Shown piece after piece: positions 24,028 through 31,752 of a DNA stretch of 58,484 nucleotides (the stretch's first letter is position 1; each line of letters begins with the position of its first letter). Under the pieces are notes generated by a model. That model made no database searches, had not been told where the DNA came from, and was given only the letters and a program-made list of their open reading frames with translations. Source of the stretch: Gammaproteobacteria bacterium (GTDB taxonomy: Bacteria; Pseudomonadota; Gammaproteobacteria; Steroidobacterales; Steroidobacteraceae); the NCBI GenBank assembly GCA_028293725.1, contig JAQGOE010000043.1:1-58484 (forward strand), in the 5' to 3' direction. The position numbers were made by a program, and so were the translations under genes.

Positions 24028-26525
24028 CGACATTCTCGCGCCGCCTGGCAGGCGCAGTAGCGATCCTGGCTCTCATCGCCGGTTGTGCGGCCAACCGGCT
24101 GCACGAAGAGGGTCTCAAGGCAGTAGCAAGAGGGGATTACGAGGACGGCGTTGCCAAGCTCAGCGAAGCGGTCCGCAGCGACCCGCGGAACATGGGCTAC
24201 CGCCTGGATCTGGCGGCACGGCGCGACGAGGCAGTACAGCGGCTGATCGGTATCGCCGATGATGCAAGAGCCGCGGGACAATTCGATGCCGCGGCTTTGG
24301 CCTATCGGCGCGTGCTGGTGATCGACCCGGCCAACGACCGTGCGCACCGCGGACTCGCCATGCTCGATGGCGATGCGCGCCAGAGCGCCACGGTCGCCGC
24401 GGCCCGCCAGGACTTCGAGCGCAAGGATTACGACTCGGCGGAGGCGAAGCTGCGGGTCATCCTCGGGGCGGATCCGGGGTTCAAGCCCGCACAGGATCTG
24501 GCCGCCGCAATCACCGCGGCGCGTGGGCCGACGACGGTCGCGCCACGCCTGAAAACACGGGACAACCGCAAAGTGACGCTGCAGTTCCGCGATGCGCCCA
24601 CCAAGATGGTGTTCGAAGTGCTGTCCCGGGAGACCGGCATCAACTTCATCCTCGACAAGGACATCAAGAGCGACGGCAAGACCACCATATTCGTCCAGGA
24701 CGTGGCGGTCGAGGAGGCGATCGACCTGGTGCTCGATCAGAGTGCCCTGGCGCGCCAGGTCCTCTCCTCCAACATGGTGATGGTCTACCCGAACAACCCC
24801 AACAAGCAGAAGGAGTACGAGCAACAGATGGTCCGGACTTTCTACCTCACGAACGCGGAGCCGAAGGAAGTCGAGTCCATGCTGAAGGCGGTCCTGGGCG
24901 CAAAGACCCTGTTCATCGACGAGCGCTCCTCAGCAGTGATCCTGCGCGACACGCCGGATGCGGTGCGCATGGCCGAAAAGCTCGTGGCCTCCGTCGATGT
25001 TCCCGAGGCGGAGGTCATGCTGGAAGTGGAAGTCCTGGAGATTTCCTCGAGCAAGCTGCAGGATCTCGGCATCCTGTACCCGAGCACGGCAACGCTGACT
25101 CCCACGGCAGTCGGCACCGGCGTGGCGGCTTCCGGCCTCGTGCTGTCGGATCTGTCGCATCAGAATTCGCATACCATCACGGTCACACCGCTCAGCGTCA
25201 CGCTCAACGCCATGAAGCAGGCGGGCCTCACCAAAACACTGGCGAGCCCGCGCATCCGCGCCCACAACAAGGAGAAGGCCAAAATCCTGATCGGCAGCCG
25301 GCTGCCGGTGATTACCAACAGTGTGACACCGACGGCCGCCGGAACTCCGGTGGTCACCGGCAGTGTCCAGTACCTGGACGTGGGCCTGACGCTCGAGGTG
25401 CAATCGACGGTTCATCTGGACGGCGACGTCGGCATCAAGGTCAGCCTCGAGGTGAGCTCGCTCCTCAAGCAGATCACGACGGCCTCCGGCACGATTGCCT
25501 ACGAGATCGGGACGCGCAACGCCAATACGATGCTGCGGCTGAAGGACGGAGAGACCCAGATTCTGGCCGGACTCATCCAGGATTCCGACACGCGCACGGC
25601 CAACACTATTCCCGGGCTCGGCGATATTCCGTTGCTCGGACGTCTGTTCGGCACGCACCACACGGACCGCGAGAAGGACGAGATCGTCCTGTCCATCACG
25701 CCCCGGATTATCCGCATGCAGCCGCGTCCCGCCAGCGACATGACCGAATTCTGGTACGGCAGCGAATCGCGAACCCGCACTGGCCCGTACGCTGCTGATT
25801 CCGGCGCCGGCAGTGAGGGTCGCCGGGCGGCGCCGGTGCAAGCCCCGCCGCCCGTGCCGAATTACGGAAGTCCGCAGCCGGTGAATCCGTCAGTGCCTGC
25901 CGGGAATGTTTCGGCGCCGCTGAGCGGAACGTCGACTGCTGAACCCCCCGGTGACACGGCGAAGTCGATGGCCCTCCCGACATCGCCGTCTCCGCAGGGA
26001 CTGGCCGCAACGGCGCTTCCGGCACCCGTCGCCCCTGTATCTCCTCCACCGGACTCCGAAAGTAGCGATTCGAGCGGGTCGGGCGCGACGGACACGCCCA
26101 CACGTCCGGCATCACCAACGGGTGCGCGTTCGGCATTGAGCCTGGATGGACCGTCGGAGGCCAAAGTGGGTGACGAGTTTCAAGTTGTCGTGCAGCTCTC
26201 CAGCCAGGAAGGTATTACCCGTCTGCGCTCGCAGTTGCGCTTTGATGCCTCGGCGCTCCAGCTCACCAGCGCGACGGTCGGCGATCTGGTTCCTGCCGCT
26301 GCGGGTAGCCCTTCCGTCAACACCAAAGGGGGCGGTGCTCAGCTGGATCTCGTCACCAGCCCACAGGAACCGGTTCAGGGCACTGGCTCATTGATGATCC
26401 TGCACTTCAAGGCACTCGCGCCCCGGGCCACCAACATCGCGGCGATGTTGAACGTACTGGGCGGCACCGGTGCGGCGGTCGGCAGTAGCTCGGCGCAACC
26501 TCTGAAAGTTGCCATCCAACCGTGA
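24024..26525 (+). CDS. gspD: Secretin GspD/MshL-like lipoprotein with TPR and cohesin-like domains
   Basis: This 833-residue outer-membrane secretin has a signal peptide ending in a lipobox (LIAGC), suggesting lipidation. TPR-like helices follow (about 30-150, DYEDGVAKLSEAVRSDP, QFDAAALAYRRVLVIDP), then an N0/STN-like domain (VTLQFRDAPTKMVFEVL), an N1 domain and the secretin core with VEVLEISSSKLQDLGI, SPRIRAHNKEKAKILIG and TIPGLGDIPLLGRLFG. After a long Pro/Ser/Thr linker (about 580-700) the C-terminus is cohesin-like (LDGPSEAKVGDEFQVVVQLSS, LRFDASALQLTSATVGD). The TPR and cohesin parts are not in textbook GspD, but similar fusions occur in atypical secretion operons. Confidence 0.9.
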   Translation: MTTFSRRLAGAVAILALIAGCAANRLHEEGLKAVARGDYEDGVAKLSEAVRSDPRNMGYRLDLAARRDEAVQRLIGIADDARAAGQFDAAALAYRRVLVIDPANDRAHRGLAMLDGDARQSATVAAARQDFERKDYDSAEAKLRVILGADPGFKPAQDLAAAITAARGPTTVAPRLKTRDNRKVTLQFRDAPTKMVFEVLSRETGINFILDKDIKSDGKTTIFVQDVAVEEAIDLVLDQSALARQVLSSNMVMVYPNNPNKQKEYEQQMVRTFYLTNAEPKEVESMLKAVLGAKTLFIDERSSAVILRDTPDAVRMAEKLVASVDVPEAEVMLEVEVLEISSSKLQDLGILYPSTATLTPTAVGTGVAASGLVLSDLSHQNSHTITVTPLSVTLNAMKQAGLTKTLASPRIRAHNKEKAKILIGSRLPVITNSVTPTAAGTPVVTGSVQYLDVGLTLEVQSTVHLDGDVGIKVSLEVSSLLKQITTASGTIAYEIGTRNANTMLRLKDGETQILAGLIQDSDTRTANTIPGLGDIPLLGRLFGTHHTDREKDEIVLSITPRIIRMQPRPASDMTEFWYGSESRTRTGPYAADSGAGSEGRRAAPVQAPPPVPNYGSPQPVNPSVPAGNVSAPLSGTSTAEPPGDTAKSMALPTSPSPQGLAATALPAPVAPVSPPPDSESSDSSGSGATDTPTRPASPTGARSALSLDGPSEAKVGDEFQVVVQLSSQEGITRLRSQLRFDASALQLTSATVGDLVPAAAGSPSVNTKGGGAQLDLVTSPQEPVQGTGSLMILHFKALAPRATNIAAMLNVLGGTGAAVGSSSAQPLKVAIQP

Positions 26526-27001
26526 TGTCAAAGCGCATGCGCGGCTTTACGCTCATCGAGCTCGTGATCACGCTGGCGATTGTCGGACTGCTGGCCAGCG
26601 CGGCGATGCCGCTCGCACAGCTGGTGGCTAAGCGTGAGAAGGAGGCGGAGCTTCGCGCGGCGCTGCGAGATATACGCACCGCTCTGGATGCGTACCGCAA
26701 GGAGGCACAAACCGGGCACATCAAGCAGGAGCTCGGGGCGTCAGGCTACCCTCCGGATCTCAGGGCGCTGTACGCCGGGGTGGAGGACGCCGCAAGGGAA
26801 GACAAGGTGAACCTTTACTTCCTGCGCCGCATTCCGCGCGATCCTTTCTTTCCGGACGCAGCCGTTGTGGCGGAAGAGACCTGGGGACTGCGCAGCTACC
26901 AAAGTCCTCCCGATGACCCACAGCCGGGCGATGACGTCTTTGACGTGTATTCACTGTCGACGGATAAGGGCCTGAACGGGGTTCGCTATCGTGACTGGTG
27001 A
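26522..27001 (+). CDS. GspG-like pseudopilin (second)
   Basis: This 159-residue pseudopilin has a very short leader cleaved at MRG|FTLIELVITLAIVGLLASA, with Glu at +5. The globular part (LRDIRTALDAYRKEAQTG, NLYFLRRIPRDPFFPD, GLRSYQSPPDDPQPGDDVFDVYS) resembles GspG, and the protein ends in YRDW like the Trp-ending GspG. The GTG start overlaps the secretin stop; an ATG at 26525 is equally possible. It may be a second structural or cargo-specific pseudopilin. Confidence 0.88.
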   Translation: MMSKRMRGFTLIELVITLAIVGLLASAAMPLAQLVAKREKEAELRAALRDIRTALDAYRKEAQTGHIKQELGASGYPPDLRALYAGVEDAAREDKVNLYFLRRIPRDPFFPDAAVVAEETWGLRSYQSPPDDPQPGDDVFDVYSLSTDKGLNGVRYRDW

Positions 27002-27399
27002 CAGACATGACGCGTAACAACCGACGCAGGTCGAAGTGCGGCTTCACACTGATCGAGCTGCTGATCGTCATGGCAATCATCGGTACTCTGTTGAGCATCG
27101 CGGTGCCGAGATATTTTCGCACGCTCGAGCGTGCCCGCGAGACGGTTCTAAAGCAGGATCTGTCGATTCTGCGCGAGGCGATCGACAAGCACTACGCCGA
27201 TCTCAACGAATATCCGGACACGTTATTGGTTTTGGTCGAGAAGCGTTACGTCCGGTCCGTGCCGCTCGATCCTTTCACCAAGCTAGCGGACACGTGGACT
27301 CTGATCCCCTCTGACGACCCCGATCACGCCGGCATCCGTGACATTCATAGCGGCGCTGCGGAGACCGCTGCCGACGGAACTCCGGTCGCGTCCTGGTGA
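26998..27399 (+). CDS. GspG-like pseudopilin (third)
   Basis: This 133-residue pseudopilin is processed after KCG|FTLIELLIVMAIIGTLLS with Glu at +5. The mature part has LSILREAIDKHYADLNEYPDTLL and SVPLDPFTKLADTWTLIP and ends in ASW. It is small and close to the GspG fold, but lacks the clear calcium loop of the first gspG. The GTG start overlaps the preceding stop (GTGA), continuing the coupled pattern of the operon. Confidence 0.88.
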   Translation: MTDMTRNNRRRSKCGFTLIELLIVMAIIGTLLSIAVPRYFRTLERARETVLKQDLSILREAIDKHYADLNEYPDTLLVLVEKRYVRSVPLDPFTKLADTWTLIPSDDPDHAGIRDIHSGAAETAADGTPVASW

Positions 27400-27403
27400 C
27401 GAG

Positions 27404-28018
27404 ATGGGCGGACGCTCAAGCGCGCAACGCGGATTCACCTATGTCGGTCTACTCGTGGCCGTCGTAATGATGGGACTCGTGCTTACGGCGGTGAGTCGTG
27501 TGTGGAGGACGACCGAGCAGCGCGAACGGGAAACACAGCTGCTGTTCGTGGGTCACGCCTTCCGCATGGCAATCGCCTCCTATTATGCGAGCGGCCATCG
27601 ATTTCCCAACGCCCTGGAAGAGCTGCTTCAGGATGAGCGTTTTCCCATTCCAAAACGCCACTTGCGACGTCTTTATCCCGATCCCATCACGGGCCGGGCG
27701 GACTGGACCCTGGTCCTCACTCCCGACGGTAACGGCATTATGGGCATAGGCAGCAGCTCCACACGCGCACCGTTCAAGCGAGCTGGCTTCGATACCGTCG
27801 ATGACGCCTTCAAGGATGCGGACTGCTACTGCTCGTGGCAGTTCGTCTACTATCCGAGCCGCTACAACCGAGCCACCGGCCCCAACGGTACGGGTACTCT
27901 GGCGCCGGGGAACACCAACACCCTCGCACCCCGCACTCTCGGCACTTTCACGCCGGGCAGCCTGACGACCCTCCCGTCCGGTGGCGCCACATCTTCTAAC
28001 GGCGCCTCTACTAACTAA
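27404..28018 (+). CDS. Minor pseudopilin lacking Glu at +5
   Basis: This 204-residue protein has a prepilin-type N-terminus QRG|FTYVGLLVAVVMMGLVLTA in which position +5 is Gly, not Glu. Pseudopilins without Glu5, such as GspK, sit at the tip of the endopilus, so a tip role is inferred. A globular domain follows (FRMAIASYYASGHRFPNALEELL, RADWTLVLTPDGNGIMG, WQFVYYPSRY). The C-terminal 45 residues are a Gly/Thr/Pro/Asn-rich tail with repeated TLAP/TLGTFTPG phrases. It is the last secretion gene before the copper-protein block. Confidence 0.82.
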   Translation: MGGRSSAQRGFTYVGLLVAVVMMGLVLTAVSRVWRTTEQRERETQLLFVGHAFRMAIASYYASGHRFPNALEELLQDERFPIPKRHLRRLYPDPITGRADWTLVLTPDGNGIMGIGSSSTRAPFKRAGFDTVDDAFKDADCYCSWQFVYYPSRYNRATGPNGTGTLAPGNTNTLAPRTLGTFTPGSLTTLPSGGATSSNGASTN

Positions 28019-28167
28019 CCCCACTATCCGGCATACGGATTTGTGCCATCGGCGACTCCGGCTTCACATCTATGGTTTCGCGGGGCCGGCTCGCGCACAT
28101 TAACCCCACCAAGAACCAATCTAATCATCAGGGTCTATCGTGCCGGCAGTTCTCGGGTGGAGGCGTT

Positions 28168-30090
28168 ATGTTTAGTACTCGCTGTTGGGTTGTATTGACG
28201 TTTCTGAGCGTCGTTGCGGCACCTACCATGGCTCAGTCGTTCCGGGTTCAATGCCCGACGAGCACGCCTACGCACCCGACCGCGCCCGCCACGGACCCGG
28301 CTTATACGGGTCCGACCTACACCGGGGCGTCTACCGACTACACGACCGGTAAGGCGGGCCCCGTGAACGGCGCGATCAAGTGCCAGCAGATCTCGGGTGG
28401 TGACGGTTACGCGACGATGGCGGACGGCACGCAGACCTATCTGTTCTCGTTCGGTCCGCTCTCGGGGATTGCGAACATCGCTCAGGGCTTGCCGGGTACG
28501 ACCACCGCGGGGGAGTTCAATACTCCCATCAAGGACCCGACCGTGCTGGTGCCGGGTTTCCCGGCGAATCTCACGGATCTGACGCAGCGTATGAACTACG
28601 GCAATGACGCCGATGTGGCCTCCGCCTACAACGGGGCTATCGGCCTCATCAGCAACAACGTGGCATATACGTCAAACATCTACTCGATCTTCGCAGGCAG
28701 TAGCGCAGCGGCTGGTGTCACGGCACCCGCAAAGACCGTCACCGTGGTGCAGAACTCGCCCGTGTTCTTCAAGGCGGGTGACGCGGTCGTGATCGGAGAG
28801 GGAGCAGGTATCGATCTGAACGGTTATACGGGAACCTTTACCGTCACGGCGATCGGAATCACCAACAAGTATCTGCCCGCCAACTACGCTTTCCAGTATG
28901 TCTTGACAGGCAGCGGCGCTGGCCTTGCGGAAGTGACGACCTCAGCTGATGGGACGGCGTCCTCGGTACCTGCGACGGACGGCCACGTCGATCCGCGTCA
29001 GATCATGGACGTCGCGGTGATGAACGGAAACATTCCGGCGCCGATGATGGCGATCGACGAGGACGACGAGTTCTTCCTGACGCTGACCAACGTTGGCATG
29101 ATCATGCGACCGGACCTGTTCGAGCAGCACACGGTCCACTTCCACGGTTATCCGAACGCTTCGTCGCTGTTCGACGGCGTGCCGGACGCCTCGGTCGCTA
29201 TCAACATCGGCGGCAGCTTCACCTACTACTATCTTGCGCCGGATGCCGGCACCTACTTCTTTCACTGTCACATCTCGCCGCCGGAGCACTTGCAAATGGG
29301 CATGGTGGGCCAGCTATACGTGCGCCCGCGGCAGAACCGCTGGACCGGCGATCTTTATGCCGGTCTGCAGAAGCAGCAAGGCGACCTACGCACGGCCTGC
29401 AACTCGAAGACCGACGTGCTGTGCTCGAATCCGCTGCCGGTGGTCATTACGGGTGCGGCAAACGATGGTACCCGGAAGTACGCCTACAACGACGGGGACG
29501 GGTCGACTCGCTACGACGTCGAATACCCACTGCAGCTGCACGGCTTCGACCCGAACTTCCACTTCGTTGGCATGACGTTCAACCCCGAAGGCTTCGCCGA
29601 CATGAAGGACAAGTACTTCCTGATGAACGGCCGCAGCTACCCCGATACCGTCGCCGATCCGGGGCCGCTCTCAACCCAGTCGGCGGACGGAGTGAACCAC
29701 TTCTCGCAGCCGCTCAGTTCGGTCATCAACATCCCGGCTGGCGGCAAAGCGCTGCTGCGTATTTCGGAACTCAACGTCTCGGAGTATCACACGCTCGCTT
29801 CGCTGGGAGTCCCCATGCATGTCATCGGCTGGAACGCCAAACTGCTGCGTGACCAGAGCGGCAATAACATGGCCTATGACACGAACTCGATCACCATGGG
29901 CGGCGGCGAGTCGGCCGACGTGATCCTCGACGCGTCTGATCAGACGAAATTTCCGAAGGGCAGCGTCTTCTACCTGTACACGTCCAACCTCGACCATCTG
30001 TCGAACGACGCCGAGAACTTTGGCGGGCAGATGACCGAAGTCCACATCTGCACATCGGTCGATCCCAACACCAAAGCGTGCTCGATCTAG
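28168..30090 (+). CDS. Exported multicopper-oxidase-like protein 1 (type 1 copper site present)
   Basis: This 640-residue protein has a signal peptide (about 1-22, ending PTMAQ) and starts at an ATG with GGAGG 4 bp upstream. Cupredoxin motifs are H324-F-H326 (VHFHGYP) and H366-C-H368 followed by H374 and M379 (HCHISPPEHLQMGM), a spacing that could form a type 1 copper site. An insertion of about 200 residues precedes them. The C-terminal domain (PMHVIGWNAKLL) has few clear copper ligands. It is probably secreted by the T2SS encoded just upstream; MCO export by T2SS is known in Mn(II) oxidisers and Geobacter. Oxidase activity is unproven because a complete trinuclear site is not evident. Confidence 0.8.
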   Translation: MFSTRCWVVLTFLSVVAAPTMAQSFRVQCPTSTPTHPTAPATDPAYTGPTYTGASTDYTTGKAGPVNGAIKCQQISGGDGYATMADGTQTYLFSFGPLSGIANIAQGLPGTTTAGEFNTPIKDPTVLVPGFPANLTDLTQRMNYGNDADVASAYNGAIGLISNNVAYTSNIYSIFAGSSAAAGVTAPAKTVTVVQNSPVFFKAGDAVVIGEGAGIDLNGYTGTFTVTAIGITNKYLPANYAFQYVLTGSGAGLAEVTTSADGTASSVPATDGHVDPRQIMDVAVMNGNIPAPMMAIDEDDEFFLTLTNVGMIMRPDLFEQHTVHFHGYPNASSLFDGVPDASVAINIGGSFTYYYLAPDAGTYFFHCHISPPEHLQMGMVGQLYVRPRQNRWTGDLYAGLQKQQGDLRTACNSKTDVLCSNPLPVVITGAANDGTRKYAYNDGDGSTRYDVEYPLQLHGFDPNFHFVGMTFNPEGFADMKDKYFLMNGRSYPDTVADPGPLSTQSADGVNHFSQPLSSVINIPAGGKALLRISELNVSEYHTLASLGVPMHVIGWNAKLLRDQSGNNMAYDTNSITMGGGESADVILDASDQTKFPKGSVFYLYTSNLDHLSNDAENFGGQMTEVHICTSVDPNTKACSI

Positions 30091-30100
30091 GAGCTCTGCC

Positions 30101-31735
30101 GTGAATAAAACCAAGACTGGCACCTGGATCGCCACCCTCGTTACAGCGGCCGGCGCCTTCCTGACCCAGGCGCAGGCTGCCGTGCCCGGAATCACCGGTC
30201 CCACCTTCAATCTGACGGCAGCCCCGGCGTACATCACCCAACCAGACGGCCAGGCGATCTACTCGTGGGGCTACGGTTGTACGGGCGGGCCCGCGCCGGG
30301 CTTCGCGCCGTCGACGATCACCACTACCGCGTTCTGCAACAACATGCAGATCCCCGGGCCCACGTTGATCGTCACCGAAGGTCAGACCGTGACCGTGACG
30401 CTCACCAACAATCTGCCCACGGCGGCCGGTAATACGTCGGTCCTGTTTCCGGGCTTCACGCTGACCAGCACGTGTTCCTCGGGACAGCAGGGCCTGTTGA
30501 CTTGCGAGGCCGCCCCGGGCGGTACGGTGACCTACACATTCACCGCCGGCTCGCCAGGCACGCGCGCGTACTACAGCGGCACGCAGGGCGATCTGCAGGT
30601 CGAAATGGGGCTTTACGGCGCCATCGTCGTGCTGCCGAACAAGGTTCCCGCCAACTGCACCACCGGATTGCCTGCGACCAATCCGGGCAACAACGCGGCA
30701 GCGATGGGCAAGTGGGGCGAGAGCGACTTCCGCCTGGCTGCGGCTGCCTATGACAACGCGAACACCTGTTATGACCGCGAATACCTGTTCCAGTTCTCGG
30801 AGATGGACCCCAGCATCCATTACGCAGCGCTAGCGCAGGTGCAAGCGAAAGCAGCCACCCTTCAGGTCCCTACGGAGCCTTACCACCCGGCTTATTACAT
30901 GATCAACGGACGCTCGATGCCGGATGACATGGATCCGAACTACTCGCCCCAGTATCCGAACCAGCCTTACAACGGCAATCCGCACATGCACCCGGGCGAG
31001 ATCACGCTGCTGCGGATCATCGGCCAGGGACGCTGGCAGCACCCGTTCCATGAGCACGCCAACCACGTCCGCATTCTGGCCCGTGACGGCAACTTGCTGA
31101 CCAGTGCAACCGATCCAACCGCACTCGCCGGTCCGCTCATGTTCACCACGACGACCACGCCGGGCCAGGCAATGGACGGACTGTTCTATTTCACCGGCAA
31201 GGGCCTCAACTGGGACATGTACGGCCACAACCCGTCCTCGAGCGACCCGAACGCGAAGCTGCCCTGCACGCCGGACGCGAACGGATACAACACGGTGGCG
31301 CCGACCGCAGTCAATTACTTCGAGTGGTGCCAGGATCATGACAAGCCGATGCAGGCGGCGCCCTTCGGGGACGTACCCGCGGGTGGTCCGGTTTCACTAC
31401 CCGATCCGAACATCTTCACCAACGGTGCGTGGTGGGGCGGTAGCCCGTACCTGGGCCCCAATGCAACAGCACGCGCGACGTTTAGCGGTTGTACACCCGG
31501 GTACCCAGGACCCGTCACGGGCTCGAACCCTCCGATACCAGGATCGTGTGGCACCTCAGGCACGACGCCCCCATCGGGAACCATTGCCAACAGCCCCTCG
31601 AGTGAGGCCGGTTACGCGTTCATGTGGCACTCGCATAACGAGCGCGAGATCACTACGAACAACATATTTCCCGGGGGCATGCTCATGATGATGCTCGTCG
31701 ATTCGCGGGAATTCGTCATCGACGAGTCCCTGTAA
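30101..31735 (+). CDS. Exported multicopper-oxidase-like protein 2 (type 1 Cys missing)
   Basis: This 544-residue protein has a GTG start, a signal peptide of about 27 residues and two or three cupredoxin domains. The second-domain motif reads QHPFHEHANHVRILARDGN (H314, H317, H319, H322), and the last motif WHSHNEREITTNN (H510, H512) has Ser where the type 1 copper Cys should be. In the first domain the expected HSH is replaced by YYSG (157-160). It therefore keeps some His ligands but lacks a canonical type 1 centre. It follows protein 1 by 10 bp and may form a complex with it. The N-terminal phrase QPDGQAIYSWGYGC recurs in the giant protein downstream, so the two are related. Confidence 0.78.
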   Translation: MNKTKTGTWIATLVTAAGAFLTQAQAAVPGITGPTFNLTAAPAYITQPDGQAIYSWGYGCTGGPAPGFAPSTITTTAFCNNMQIPGPTLIVTEGQTVTVTLTNNLPTAAGNTSVLFPGFTLTSTCSSGQQGLLTCEAAPGGTVTYTFTAGSPGTRAYYSGTQGDLQVEMGLYGAIVVLPNKVPANCTTGLPATNPGNNAAAMGKWGESDFRLAAAAYDNANTCYDREYLFQFSEMDPSIHYAALAQVQAKAATLQVPTEPYHPAYYMINGRSMPDDMDPNYSPQYPNQPYNGNPHMHPGEITLLRIIGQGRWQHPFHEHANHVRILARDGNLLTSATDPTALAGPLMFTTTTTPGQAMDGLFYFTGKGLNWDMYGHNPSSSDPNAKLPCTPDANGYNTVAPTAVNYFEWCQDHDKPMQAAPFGDVPAGGPVSLPDPNIFTNGAWWGGSPYLGPNATARATFSGCTPGYPGPVTGSNPPIPGSCGTSGTTPPSGTIANSPSSEAGYAFMWHSHNEREITTNNIFPGGMLMMMLVDSREFVIDESL

Positions 31736-31752
31736 GAGGCCGGAGAGCGTAA

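Noticed and set aside
28072..28167. N-terminal extension of the first MCO-like protein
   Set aside because: The extra 32 residues would put a hydrophilic stretch before a clear signal peptide; the ATG at 28168 has GGAGG just upstream.
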